Origin: Dugong dugon
Taxonomy: Eukaryota; Chordata; Mammalia; Sirenia; Dugongidae
Reading direction: 5' to 3'
Length of the DNA stretch: 64,000 nucleotides
Assembly (NCBI GenBank): GCA_030035585.1
Contig: CM057465.1
Span: 3,075,501 to 3,139,500 of the forward strand
This document shows positions 1-10,317 of the stretch, piece by piece; within the stretch, counting starts at the first letter, position 1; each line of letters begins with the position of its first letter. A program made the position numbers and the translations under genes. A model generated the notes under the pieces. The model worked only from the letters and a program-made list of their open reading frames with translations. It was not told where the DNA came from and did no database searches.

Positions 1-109
1 GGAATCATTAAGAAACATCAAATAAACCCAAACTGAGGGACACTATAAAATAACTGATCTGTGTTCTTCAAAAATATATTTGAAAGCACTGCCAAATCAT
101 CAGCCTCTG
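1..109. other. unassigned old repeat-like sequence
   Basis: AT-rich stretch with no coding frame. Its wording resembles the 3'UTR of an old mammalian L1-type repeat, but I cannot name the family with confidence. Confidence 0.3.
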
Positions 110-405
110 TGGATGCAACTTGGCGAGGGTCTTCCTCTTTTTCACTGACCAAGCATGATGTCCTTCTCCAGGGACTGAGCCCCCTGATAACATGTCCAAA
201 GTATGTGAAACAAAGTCTTGTCATCCTCACTTTCAAGGATCACCCTGGCTGTACCAGAAAGATGTTTACTTGTGTTTTCTTGACTATGCAAAGGCATTTG
301 ACTGTGTGGATCATAACAAATTATGGATAATATTGCGAGGAATGGGAATTCCAGAACAGTTCATTGTGCTCATGTAGAACCTGTACATAGACCAATGCAG
401 CATAG
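110..405. mobile_element. RTE (BovB-clade) LINE fragment with 5' inversion
   Basis: Positions about 110-252 read as the 3'-terminal region of the RTE LINE on the minus strand (the same block as 15430-15560 and 31070-31220). From about 253 to 395 the sequence switches to the plus strand and encodes part of the RTE reverse transcriptase, including the motif-A region CFLDYAKAFDCVDHNKLW; the frame stops at TAG 375-377. A 3' segment in one orientation joined to an upstream segment in the other is the usual product of twin priming. The very 3' end of the element is missing. It is a dead fragment. Confidence 0.75.
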
Positions 406-566
406 CATCTCTTTTTTTGAAGAATGTTTCTATAATTGGGTTAACCAAATTTTATATCTTTCTGAAAATAATGCCTGAGAATTCCAAGTGCAAACAAACA
501 GACTCACAAGATCACCTCCCGCAATTCCTCTGTGTGCGCATTTTGAATCTCCCTGCCTATAGTAAC

Positions 567-656
567 AAGTCCACCAGTTGCCGCTTGGAAGCCCTATCGG
601 GTGGTTCTGCTCTGTCCTCTCGGGTTGCTATGAGTCGGAATCTACTCAATGACAAC
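567..656 (+). repeat. AfroSINE 3' fragment
   Basis: Contains the diagnostic 3' half of the afrotherian tRNA-derived SINE (ccaccag...cttggaagccctat...ttgctatgagtcggaatc). The tRNA-like head is missing. Confidence 0.75.
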
Positions 657-727
657 TGAGAGCTAGAGAATGGGTTTCCGTTTGGTAAATGTAGGTGGAG
701 AGTACAGAGGGGCATATCATCCAGGGT

Positions 728-862
728 GAGTTAAACTAGGGTCAGTGAAAACGAGGGAAGCTCTCCATGAGATGGATTGTCACAATGGCCCCCACAATGG
801 ACTCAAACATTTCATCGCTGTGAGTTGGAGCCAACTCCATGGCAACGACCAGCACCAAGATG
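728..862 (+). mobile_element. RTE LINE 3' tail fragment
   Basis: Plus-strand 3' end of the RTE family: 'gtcagtgaaaacgaggg' through 'gatggattgtcacaatggc' to 'gagttggagccaactcc'. Internally shortened near 820 and strongly 5'-truncated. Confidence 0.75.
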
Positions 863-976
863 GACTATGCCACCACAACAAATCACCATTAAATTTCAGT
901 GGCTTAAACGCTCACACATTGCTGTTTGCTCGTTTCACGTGTCCTGCACAGTTCAGCAGGGCCTTTCTCCACACCG

Positions 977-1145
977 GAAACCCTGGTGGTGCAGTGGTTA
1001 AGTGCTACAGCTGCTAACCAAAAGGTCGGCAGTTCAAATCCACCAGGTGCTCCTTGGAAACTCTATGGGACCGTTCTACTCTGTCCTATAGGGTTGCTAG
1101 GAGTCAGAATTGACTCGATGGCAATGGGTTTATTTATTTTGGGTT
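977..1145 (+). repeat. AfroSINE, complete tRNA-derived copy
   Basis: Starts with the tRNA-derived head (ctggtggtgcagtggttaag, A-box region) and contains a recognisable B box (ggcagttcaaatcc). It ends with the RTE-like tail gagtcagaattgactcgatgg and a T-rich stretch. This is one of the least damaged short-type SINEs in the window. Confidence 0.9.
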
Positions 1146-2239
1146 TTCTCCACAGCATCCTTCTGTGCTCCAGGCTGATGGAGGATCCATCTTCTCCACT
1201 GGCCCATCTGGAACACAGCCTTCTCTCCCACCACAAACAGGAAGGTGGTTTTAGAGACTCACATATCTGCAATAGGTGCTCACGTCCCTTCCAGGCAGAG
1301 CCAATGGGTCAAATCCAGTGTCTTCCTGCCTCTTCCCTGCAAAGGCATGAGGAATGTGGTCTTTCCTGTGTCTGGAAGGGAAGAAGACTTGGGTATTGCT
1401 GAGTGCCAGGAACGCCCATCCCAGGGAGAAGAAAAGGAGATGAGGAAACCGCCAATTGCCCAAGAGCTCCAGGGTCTCCTCTTTGGCGAGGACCCTCAGA
1501 GGCAACCCATGGGCCAGCAACACCAGACTCCTTGAGGAAAACAAAGCACAGTAGGTGGAATGAGCCTCCACCGTTATGACCCACGTGCAGAAAGGGACTC
1601 CACCATCCCCACCATCCTCCCAGGGAGGACTTTGGAAGGCAGCACTCAGGTATGTACTGCTGTCCTTGTTTCCTCTCTGCCACCCAGCTCCAGCACTTCA
1701 CACCCTTCCAGAGCTTCCTTTAAGCACCTTCCTTCAAGCCCAGCAAATGACTAGACTCTTAATAGATGCACACTGAAAATGTGTTGAATCAGAATGTTAA
1801 AGCATTGCCGTTCACAACATGAGGCTTACTAACCATTTCAGAAAAAGCTCCAGTGATATTTTCTGGGTATGCGTGTGGCTCCTATTCAGTTTAGAAAATA
1901 TAAACACGCTGCAGGGGAAGGATTTTTTTTTTTTATTTTTTAAAAATGTTAATAGAAGAAGCATTTTCTTCTAATTCACCTGGAATGTCATTCACTCCTG
2001 AGCAGTCTTCAGGCTTTTTATCTTATGTACAGCAGAGTTTGCCCAAAGTGAGCATCTGGAGCTAGGTCTTGCTGACTTTGAATTGTTAAACATTTTAATA
2101 AATCATATCTGCACTCCGCGATTCTTCCAGTGACATACATGGATTAGTGTAGGAAACAGTCTCTGTGCCCTGGTGCCACGCTAGGGCATGAACCCCACAT
2201 CACTGCCTTCCTGACCCGCTGCTGTAATTACCATGTCAC
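1146..2239. other. no gene recognised; possible old repeat remnants
   Basis: Apparent ORFs of 90-158 codons here overlap each other on both strands, start inside the upstream SINE and match no protein I recognise. About 1240-1320 resembles a common old mammalian interspersed repeat. The rest, including an A/T run near 1926, looks like unique intergenic DNA. Confidence 0.5.
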
Positions 2240-2275
2240 TGTCAAGACGAGTCGGAATCAACTCGACGGCAATGG
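2240..2275 (+). repeat. AfroSINE/RTE 3'-end fragment
   Basis: Short block gagtcggaatcaactcgacg identical in layout to SINE and RTE 3' ends. No head. Confidence 0.6.
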
Positions 2276-2312
2276 GTCAAGACTTCATAAAGACATAAAT
2301 GCTACATAGGGT

Positions 2313-2612
2313 GCAGTGGTGGTTCAGTGGTGAAGTTCTTGTCTTCCACGCTGGAGACCTAGGTTCGATTCACAGCCAATGCACCTCACACGTGCAGCCA
2401 CCACCCTTCTGTTATGGAGGCTTGCGTGTTGCTATGATGCTGAACAGGTTTTAGTGGAACTTTCAGTCTAAGACAAACTGGGAAGAAAGGTCTGGTGATC
2501 TAAGTCAAAAAATTGGTCAGCTAAAACCCTGTGGATCTCAAAGGTTCAGTCTGCTATTAATCACTGTGCATGGGGTGGCCATGGGTTGGGGGCCTACTCT
2601 CCGACAGCAACA
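2313..2612 (+). repeat. composite SINE: tRNA-Gly head plus RTE-derived body and tail
   Basis: The first 71 nt (2313-2383) align end to end with a glycine tRNA. They show an A box (tggttcagtgg), an anticodon-loop-like cttccac that would place TCC at the anticodon, a B box ggttcgattc and the acceptor end ccaatgca. The anticodon stem no longer pairs well. The body (2384-2560) matches the inner parts of the minus-strand elements at 12795-13023, 14870-15060 and 53030-53150. The end (2560-2612) is the RTE-type 3' terminus. The head comes from a tRNA-Gly, unlike the ordinary AfroSINE head, so this is a separate RTE-dependent SINE design. Confidence 0.75.
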
Positions 2613-2925
2613 GCTTGAAGGGGCATGCTTGGCAGCATGCTGAAGTTACAGCCTGAGTCTGACTGATGCTTGGTCTGGTGTTGTGAGGCTGCTTGCAATG
2701 CTTGGCTGGTGTAGCAGGCTGAAAACAGCCCCAAAGTTCCATTGGGGATGTTGGTCACCAGTAGAAAATACGTAAATTGTGGGGAAGGTGCTGCCCTCCG
2801 CCTCAATAGGCGGTTATCCTCTGGGACCTCTTGCCTTCGAGCTGCACTTGGCCTCCAGGATCTGTCCTTGTGTCCCTAGCAGCAGACCATTTCTGGAAGA
2901 TGATCTGACTGTTTTATCCCATGGG
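2613..2925. other. no gene or repeat recognised
   Basis: Moderately GC-rich sequence with only short overlapping antisense frames and no recognisable repeat or regulatory block. Confidence 0.5.
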
Positions 2926-3064
2926 GAGTCCCTGGGTGGAGCACATGGTTAATGTGCTTGCCTGCTAACCCAGAGGTTGGAGGTTTGAGTCTACCCAGCA
3001 GCAACTAGGAAGAAAGGCCTGGCAATCTACTTCTGACCAATTAGCCATTAAAAACCACTGAAGC
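2926..3064 (+). repeat. AfroSINE (long type), 5' part, split by L1 copy 1
   Basis: tRNA-derived head (gagtccctgggtggagcaca) followed by the long-type middle (aagaaaggcctggcaatcta). The SINE is cut at about 3064 and resumes at 11823 with 'acagttctat...acacatggggttgcc'. The L1 between is bounded by a target duplication: CTGAAGC at 3058-3064 and 11823-11829, extendable upstream through the A-rich side. Confidence 0.85.
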
Positions 3065-3434
3065 GAAAAACTCAAAGATGGCGCTCTAGGCAGAAACACC
3101 ACGCCGTCCCTCCACAGCAAAGATCCGAAAAACTAAGCCTAACAGAGAATCAACAATCCTGAAACCCTAGAACACCAAATGAAGAGATAAAGAACTCAGC
3201 CAAACACCAAACGGAGTGAGAATACTAAAAGAGAACGGAGAGCGAGGAGAGACTCAGGCAGAGATTCCTTACCAGCTAACGCAGCGCGGATCCACCATCT
3301 TGGATTCCTATCGGAGACCAGCGAACGGGTGAGCAGCCTTGCAGAGCATCTGGTCAGAGACAGAACGACCGGTAAACTGCGGTGCGCGCTCTCCCACCAC
3401 CCACCCCTCTCCGCCTCAGCTGGGGATCCCCTGC

Positions 3435-4345
3435 TTTCCGTGGCCAGGGTCCCTGGGCTGGGGGGCGCCAGTGCTTGGATTCCGCGCCTGGGCTGGCGGC
3501 TTTCTGGCAGCTGTTTGCTGGCAGCTAGCGAACCTTTTTCTGCCGCCTCCCCCTCCTTTTGCCTGGGTGCCTGGTTCCGAGTGCCGTCTCTGCTCTCTCC
3601 TGCGGGGCTGTAGGTCTGCGTTCGGGCGTGTGGCTGTTTCTAGGTCTGGGCTCCCGTGCGGGTGGGATCCCCGGGCCTTTGTTCGTTCACCCCTCTGCTT
3701 TCTGTGGCCGGAGTCCCTGAGCTGGGGGGTGCTGGTGCTTGGATTCCACGCGCCCGGGCTGGCGGCTTTCTGGCAGCTGTTTGCTGGCAGCTAGCGAAGC
3801 TTTTTCTGCCGCCTCCCCCTCCTTTTGCCTGGGTGCCTGGTTCCGAGTGCCGTCTCTGCTCTCTCCTGCGGGGCTGTAGGGCTGCGTTCGGGCGTGTGGC
3901 TGTTTCTAGGTCTGGGCTCCCGTGCGGGTGGGATCCCAGGGCCTTTGTTCGTTCACCCCTCTGCTTTCCGTGGCCGGAGTCGCTGAGCTGGGGGGCGCTG
4001 GTGCTTGGATTCCACGTGCCCGGGCTGGCGGCTTTCTGGAAGCTGTTTGCTGGCAGCTAGCGAACCTTTTTCTGCCGCCTCCCCCTCCTTTTGCCTGGGT
4101 GCCTGGTTCCGAGTGCCGTCTCTGCTCTCTCCTGCGGGGCGGTAGGGCTGCGTTCGGGCGTGTGGCTGTTTCCAGGTCTGGGCTCCCACACGGGGGGGAT
4201 CCCGGGGCCTTTGTTCGTTGGCCCCTCTGCTTCCCGTGGCCACGGTCTCCTAACCCCGAGACTACCGGCTTCTTGGAATTCACGCCCCTGAGTGGGGGCT
4301 CTCTGGGTCCCATTTGTAGGCACTGAATGCTGGTGTTGCCCTTTT
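3435..4345 (+). promoter_or_regulatory. L1 5'UTR tandem monomer array (about 3.4 units)
   Basis: Three GC- and CpG-rich units repeat head to tail at 3435-3698 (264 bp), 3699-3964 (266 bp) and 3965-4230 (266 bp). Each begins 'tttc(c/t)gtggcc' and ends 'gttcgtt...cccctctgc'. A fourth, diverged and shortened unit runs 4231 to about 4345 into a T run. The other L1 copies here (about 24486-24790, 38249-38545 and, reversed, 34550-34850) carry only one corresponding unit. Internal promoters built from monomers are known for rodent L1s; a promoter role here is inferred from position and CpG richness. Confidence 0.8.
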
Positions 4346-5027
4346 TTTTTTTTTTTCAATTTTATTTTTCTTCCTTTTTTATTAGTTTTGTCATCTTTTA
4401 CCTCCTTTTCCCTTTTGTCTTTCTTCATTGCTTAATTTCTCGTCTCTCTGTCTCTTCCTTCTCTTTCTGATCCCTGAATACCAGGCGATGTATGCCTCTG
4501 TACCTTCTGGCAAGACTGAATTGTGAAAATTGAGACCGACTCCCCAAGACCTCATAGCTGCATCGGTGGGATCCCTGGGAACTTTGCAGTTCTTTAACTT
4601 TTCTGATTTTTATTTGGTCATTCTTTCCTTTTCTTTCTCTTCCCCCTTCTGGTTTCCTCCATCCCATAGTCTCTAATCTGTACATTCCAACGAAAAGCTC
4701 CCCTAGCATTCTTTTATGTTTGTACGCTTTTTGCTCCTCCTCCTCTCTCCTCTCTCCCATATCCAGCTTAGCTTCACACATAACCATCTTCCCGCTGCAC
4801 CCTACCTACCTGCACCGTGCACTAGACATCACACCACAAAGCGGTGCAGGCACGCCCTATTGGAACCTGCCCAGCACTGACTACCGACCGTCCTGGTGGC
4901 TGCGGTGAGTGCCACAAGCAACCCGTCCCAGTCGCTCCTCCTCAGCTAGATCTGCCCAGCTGTACCACAAGAATGAAACAAACAAACAAAAAATCTACAA
5001 TCAATAAATGAGAAAAATATCTACTGA

Positions 5028-6014
5028 ATGCCCCGAAAACAGCAAACAATATCAAAACATTTACAAAAACAAGACAAGATGGCTCCAATAGGCATCCAAA
5101 TTAAAACATCAGATAACTCTCCTGTGGAAGAAAATGCACTAGAAGTACCTGATACAGAACTCAAATCACTAATACTCGGAATTTTCCAAGAACTGAGGCA
5201 AAAAGCTGACAAACATGAGGAAAAAATAGACAAATTTATGGAAAATACAGACAAAAAATTGGAAGAATTCAGGAAGATGATGCAGGAACAAAATGCCAAA
5301 ATAAATTCACAACTCGAAATTATACAAAAACAACAATTAGAAATCCAAAAGATAAACAACAAGATTTCAGAAATGGACGGTGTCATAGAAGGGCTGAGAA
5401 GTAGATTTGAAACCATGGAAGACAGGATCAGTGGAACTGAAGACAAACACTTGGATACAACTCTGTTTCAGGAAAACTCAGAAAAAAGAACAAAGAAAAA
5501 TGAAGAGACCCTGAGAGTTATGTGGGACACAATTAAAAGCAAAAACTTACGAGTGATTGGCATCCCAGAACAGGGGGAGAAAACAGAAAACACAGAGAGG
5601 ATCATTGACAAACTGCTGAAAGAAAACTTTCCTAATATCATGAAAAATGAAAAGCTGGCCATCCAAGAAGCTCAACGAACCCCATATAGAAGAGACCCCA
5701 AAAGAAAATCACCAAGACATATCATATTCACGCTCGCTAAAACTAAAGACAAACAAAGAATCCTGAGAGCAGCTCGTGAAAAACAAGAAGTCACATACAG
5801 AGGAGAAACAATAAGACTAAGCTCAGATTATTCAGCAGAAACCATGCAGGCAAGAAGGCAATGGGATGACATATATAAAATCTTGAAAGAAAAAAATTGT
5901 CAGCCAAGAATAATATATCCTGCAAAACTCTCATTCAGATTTGATGGTGAAATTAGGTCATTTCCAGATAAACAGAAACTAAAGGAATATGCAAAAGTCA
6001 AACCAAACTTATAA
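5028..6014 (+). pseudogene. L1 ORF1 (RNA-binding chaperone), C-terminus shortened by a stop
   Basis: Encodes 328 residues of L1 ORF1p, the trimeric RNA-binding nucleic-acid chaperone of the L1 RNP. A basic, polar N-terminus (MPRKQQTISKHLQKQ) is followed by a coiled coil at about residues 45-150 rich in E, K, I and L heptads. Next comes an RRM starting near NLRVIGIPEQ (about 172), then the conserved C-terminal domain with RAAREK, SAETMQARR and YPAKLSF. ATG 5028 is chosen because copies 3 and 4 begin at the matching codon. TAA 6012-6014 stands where copies 3 and 4 have CAA; read through, the frame would run 20 more codons to TAG 6075-6077. The frame is thus open but probably truncated by one private C-to-T change. 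Confidence 0.85.
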
Positions 6015-6493
6015 GAATTATTAAAGGGAGTTCTTCGATCTGAGGACAAACATCTTCAGCCCTCAGGCAGGACCTAGGACCTAGGACGCAGGTTCACATG
6101 AACCAGATACCATTCTAGGAACTGAACTACAGAGGACTTTCCAAAAACAAAAGATATACAACAGGGAATCAGAGAAATCAATCAAAGGATGACAACAACA
6201 TCAAAACAATGAAAGAGGGAAAAAACGGCATAGGTATAGAACCTTCTAAAGGAGAGGAAGGCAAGGCGACACCAAGTAAGGGTAGACTGCTTCAAAATTA
6301 TAAAGATAAGGGTAAAATTCATGGTAACCACAAAGAAAGTTAACAAAACAACTCATAAAAATAAAGATGAAAAACATAAAGTCTCAACAAAAACAAAAGA
6401 AATGAACACAAAATCCACAAATAAAAGTAACTCAGCACAAGAGAGTAAGAAGAACAAAGAAAACTTCAGCACCACAAAAAAAAGCACTACAAA

Positions 6494-9400
6494 ATGACAG
6501 CAACAAACTTCCATCTATCAATAATTACACTGAACGTAAATGGACTCAATGCACCCATAAAGAGAAGGAGAGTGGCAGAATGGATAAGAAAACAGTATCC
6601 ATCAATTTTCTGTCTACAAGAGACACACCTTAGAAACAAAGATGTGAATTTATTAAAAATCAAAGGTTGGAAAAAAATATATCAAGCTAACAACTATCAA
6701 AAAAGAGCAGGAGTGGCAATTCTAATCTCAGATAAAATAGACTTTAAAACAAAATCTACCATAAAAGACCAAGAAGGACACTATATAATGATTAAGGGGA
6801 TGATCCATCATGAAGACATAACCATAATAAATATCTACGCACCCAATGACAGGGCTCCAAAATACATAAAAAAAACTCTAACAGCACTGAAAAGAGAAAT
6901 TGACAGTTCCACAATAATAGTAGGAGACTTCAACACACCACTCTCAGTAAAGGACAGAACAACTAAGAAGAAACTCAGCAAAGATACAGAAGACCTAAAG
7001 GACACATACAGCCAACTGGACCTCATAGACATATATAGAACAATCCATCCAACTGCTGCAAAATACACATTCTTTTCCAATGCACATGGAACGTTCTCCA
7101 GAGTAGACCACTTCGTAGGCCACAGAGCAATCCTCAACAAGATCCAAAATGCTGAGATAATTCACAGTATCTTCTCTGACCACAATGCCATCAAGGTAGA
7201 AATTAACACTAGAAAGAGCAAGGAAAAAAAATCAAACACATGGAAACTGAATAATAATCTGCTTACACATCAATGGGTAATAGAAGAAATCAGAGATGGA
7301 ATTAAAAAATTCCTAGAATCAAATGAAAATGAAAACACATCATACCAAAACCTTTGGGACACAGCAAAGGCAGTCCTCAGAGGACAATTTATAGCAATAG
7401 ATGCACATATCAAAAAAGAAGAAAGGGACAAAATCAAAACATTAACTACAGAACTCAAACAAATAGAAAGAGAACAACAAAAAAAGCCTATAACCACTGG
7501 AAGAAAGGAAATAGTAAAGATCAGAGCAGAAATCAATGAAATACAGAACAGAAAAACAATAGAAAGAATCAACAAAACCAAAAGTTGGTTCTTTGAAAGA
7601 ATCAACAAAATCGACAAACCACTGGCCAGACTGACAAAAGAAAAACAGCAGAGGGCACAAATAACCCAAATAAGAAATGAAATGGGGGACATTACAACAG
7701 ACCCAACTGAAATAAAAAGGATTATAACAGAATATTATGAAAAACTATATTCCAACAAATTTGAAAACCTAGAGGAAATGGATAAATTTCTAGAAACATA
7801 CGGCCTACCCAAACTACAACAAAGTGATATTGAAAATCTGAACAGACCCATAACAAGAGAAGAGATTGAAAAGGTAATCAAAAAACTCCCAACCAAAAAA
7901 AGCCCTGGCCCAGATGGCTTCACTGGAGAATTCTACAAAACATTTACAGAAGAGCTCGTACCAGTTCTACTCAAGTTATTTCAGAGCATAGAAGAGGAAG
8001 CAACACTTCCAAATTCATTCTATGAAGCCGGCATAACGCTAATACCAAAACCAGGCAAAGACATCACAAAAAAAGAAAATTACAGACCAATATCTCTCAT
8101 GAATATAGATGCAAAAATTCTGAACAAAATTCTAGCCAATACAATTCAGTATCATATCAAAAATAAAATACACCACGACCAAGTTTGATTCATACCAGGT
8201 ATGCAAGGATGGTTTAACATTAGAAAATCCATCAACGTAATCCACCACATAAATAAAAGGAAAGAAAAAAATCACATGATCATCTCAATTGATGCAGAAA
8301 AGGCATTTGACAAAGTCCAACACCCATTCCTGATAAAAGCTCTCAATAAAATAGGTATAGAAGGGAAATTTCTCAACATAATAAAGGGCATCTATGCAAA
8401 ACCAACAGCCAACATCATTCTTAATGGAGAAGGCTGAAAACATTCCCCTTGAAAACAGGAACAAGACAAGGATGCCCTTTATCACCACTCCTATTTAACA
8501 TTGTGCTGGAAGTTCTAGCTAGAGCAGTAAGGCAAGAGAAAGAAATAAAGGGCATCCAAATTGGTAATGAAGAAGTTAAACTCTCCCTGTTTGCAGATGA
8601 TATGATACTATACATAGAAAACCCTAAAGACTCCACGAGAAATTTACTGGAACTAATAGAAAGATTCAGCAGAGTAGCAGGATACAAGCTAAACATTCAA
8701 AAATCAGTTGGATTCCTATACACCAGTAAAGAGAATGATGAAAAGGAGATCAGGAAATCAATACCATTTTCAATAGCCCCTAAAAAGATAAAATACTTAG
8801 GAATAAATCTGACCAGGAATATAAAAGACCTATACAAAGAAAACTAAAAAACACTGCTGCATGAAATCCAAAGGGATCTACATAAATGGAAAAACATACC
8901 ATGCTCATGGACAAGGAGACTCAACATTGTGAAAATGGCAATTCTACCTAAAGCAATCTACAAATACAATGCAATCCCGATACAAATACTAACAACATTC
9001 TTCAAAGAGATGGAAAAACTAATTATTAACTTTGTATGGAAAGGGAAGAAACCCCGAATAAGTAAAGCACTACTGAAGAAGAAGAATAAAGTTGGAGGAC
9101 TCACACTACCTGACTTGAGAACCTACTATACAGCTACAGTAGTCAAAACAGCCTGGTACTGGTACAACAACAGAGACATTGACCAATGGAACAGAATTGA
9201 GAACTCAGATGTAAATCCATCCACCTACGGTCACCTGATTTTTGACAAGGGCCCAAAATACATCAAATGGGGAAAAGACAGTCTTTTTAACAAATGGTGC
9301 TGGCAAAATTGGATATCCATTTGTAGAAAAATGAAACAGGACCCATACCTCACACCATATACAAAAACTACTTCAAAATGGATCAAAGACCTGAATATAA

Positions 9401-10317
9401 AGCCTCAAACTATAAAATTCATAGAAGAAAAAATAGGACCAACACCTCAGGCCTTAATACATGGCATTAAGAGGATACAAACCATAAACATCAACACAAA
9501 AAACCCAACAGATAAACTAGATAATTGGGATCTTCTAAAAATCAAACATCTATGCTCTTCAAAAGATTTCACCAAAAGAGTTAAAAGAGAACCTACAGAC
9601 TGGGAAAAAATCTTTGGACAGTACAAGTCAGACAAAGGTCTAATCTCCATAATCTACAAGAAAATCCAACACCTCTACAACAAAAAGACAAACAATCCTA
9701 TCAAAAAATGGGCAAAGGAAATGAACAGACACTTCACCAAGGAAGACATTCAAATGGCCAACAGACACATGACGAAATGCTCGCGATCACTAGCCATTAG
9801 AGAAATGCAAATTAAAACCACAATGAGATACCATCTCACCCCAGCATTACTGGCACGAATCAAAAATACTGGAAATAACAAATGTTGGAGGGGCTGCGTG
9901 GACAGGGGAACTCTTATACACTGCTGGTGGGAATGCAAAATGATACAACCATTTTGGAAAATGATATGGCGTTTCCTCAGAAAGCTAGAAATAGACATAC
10001 CATTCGATCCAGCAATCCCACTCCTAGGAATATATCCTAGAGAAATAAGAGTCATCACTCGAATAGACATATGCACACCTATGTTCATGGCAGCATTGTT
10101 CACAATAACAAAACGATGGAAACAACCTCGATGTCCATCAACAGATGAATGGATAAACAAACTATGGTACATACACACAATGGAGTACTATGCAACGAGA
10201 AAGAACAACAAGGAATCGGTGAACCATCTCATAACATGGATGAAACTGGAGGACATCATGCTGAGTGAAATAAGTCAATCACAAAAGGACAAATATTGTA
10301 TGAGACCTCTATTGTAA
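6494..10317 (+). pseudogene. L1 ORF2 (endonuclease/reverse transcriptase), three inactivating lesions
   Basis: Matches the whole L1 ORF2 (about 1,274 codons allowing for one lost base). The APE-type endonuclease (about residues 1-240) keeps LNVNGLN, LQETH, IYAPN, GDFNTP, RVDH and SDHNA, the usual catalytic and metal-binding positions. The reverse transcriptase shows [11 protein letters not shown] near residue 470, [11 protein letters not shown], and FADD near residue 700. The C-terminal cysteine motif CWRGC...HCWWEC lies near residue 1130. Lesions: TGA 8186-8188 where copy 3 has GGA; a single-base deletion in the purine run near 8427-8434 that shifts frame; TAA 8845-8847 where copies 2 and 3 have TAC. 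Downstream of 8929 the frame is open to the normal stop at 10317. Confidence 0.93.

Noticed and set aside
926-1402. 158-codon ORF as a host exon
   Set aside because: It starts before and runs through an AfroSINE, has no similarity to known proteins and no splice context.
2313-2383. Functional tRNA-Gly gene
   Set aside because: The anticodon stem is mispaired, the B box ends are altered and the element continues into a SINE body seen elsewhere, so it is a SINE head and not a gene.
3329-4326. Overlapping ORFs of 94-151 codons in the region of repeats
   Set aside because: They arise from the monomer array: the same peptide recurs each 264-266 bp, and antisense frames are equally long. Non-coding L1 5'UTR.
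5021-5446. Antisense ORFs such as 5021-5446, 6835-7140, 7270-7692, 9750-10178, 39504-39977 and 42776-43201
   Set aside because: Shadows of L1 ORF1 and ORF2 on the opposite strand; the L1 sense frames explain the sequence.
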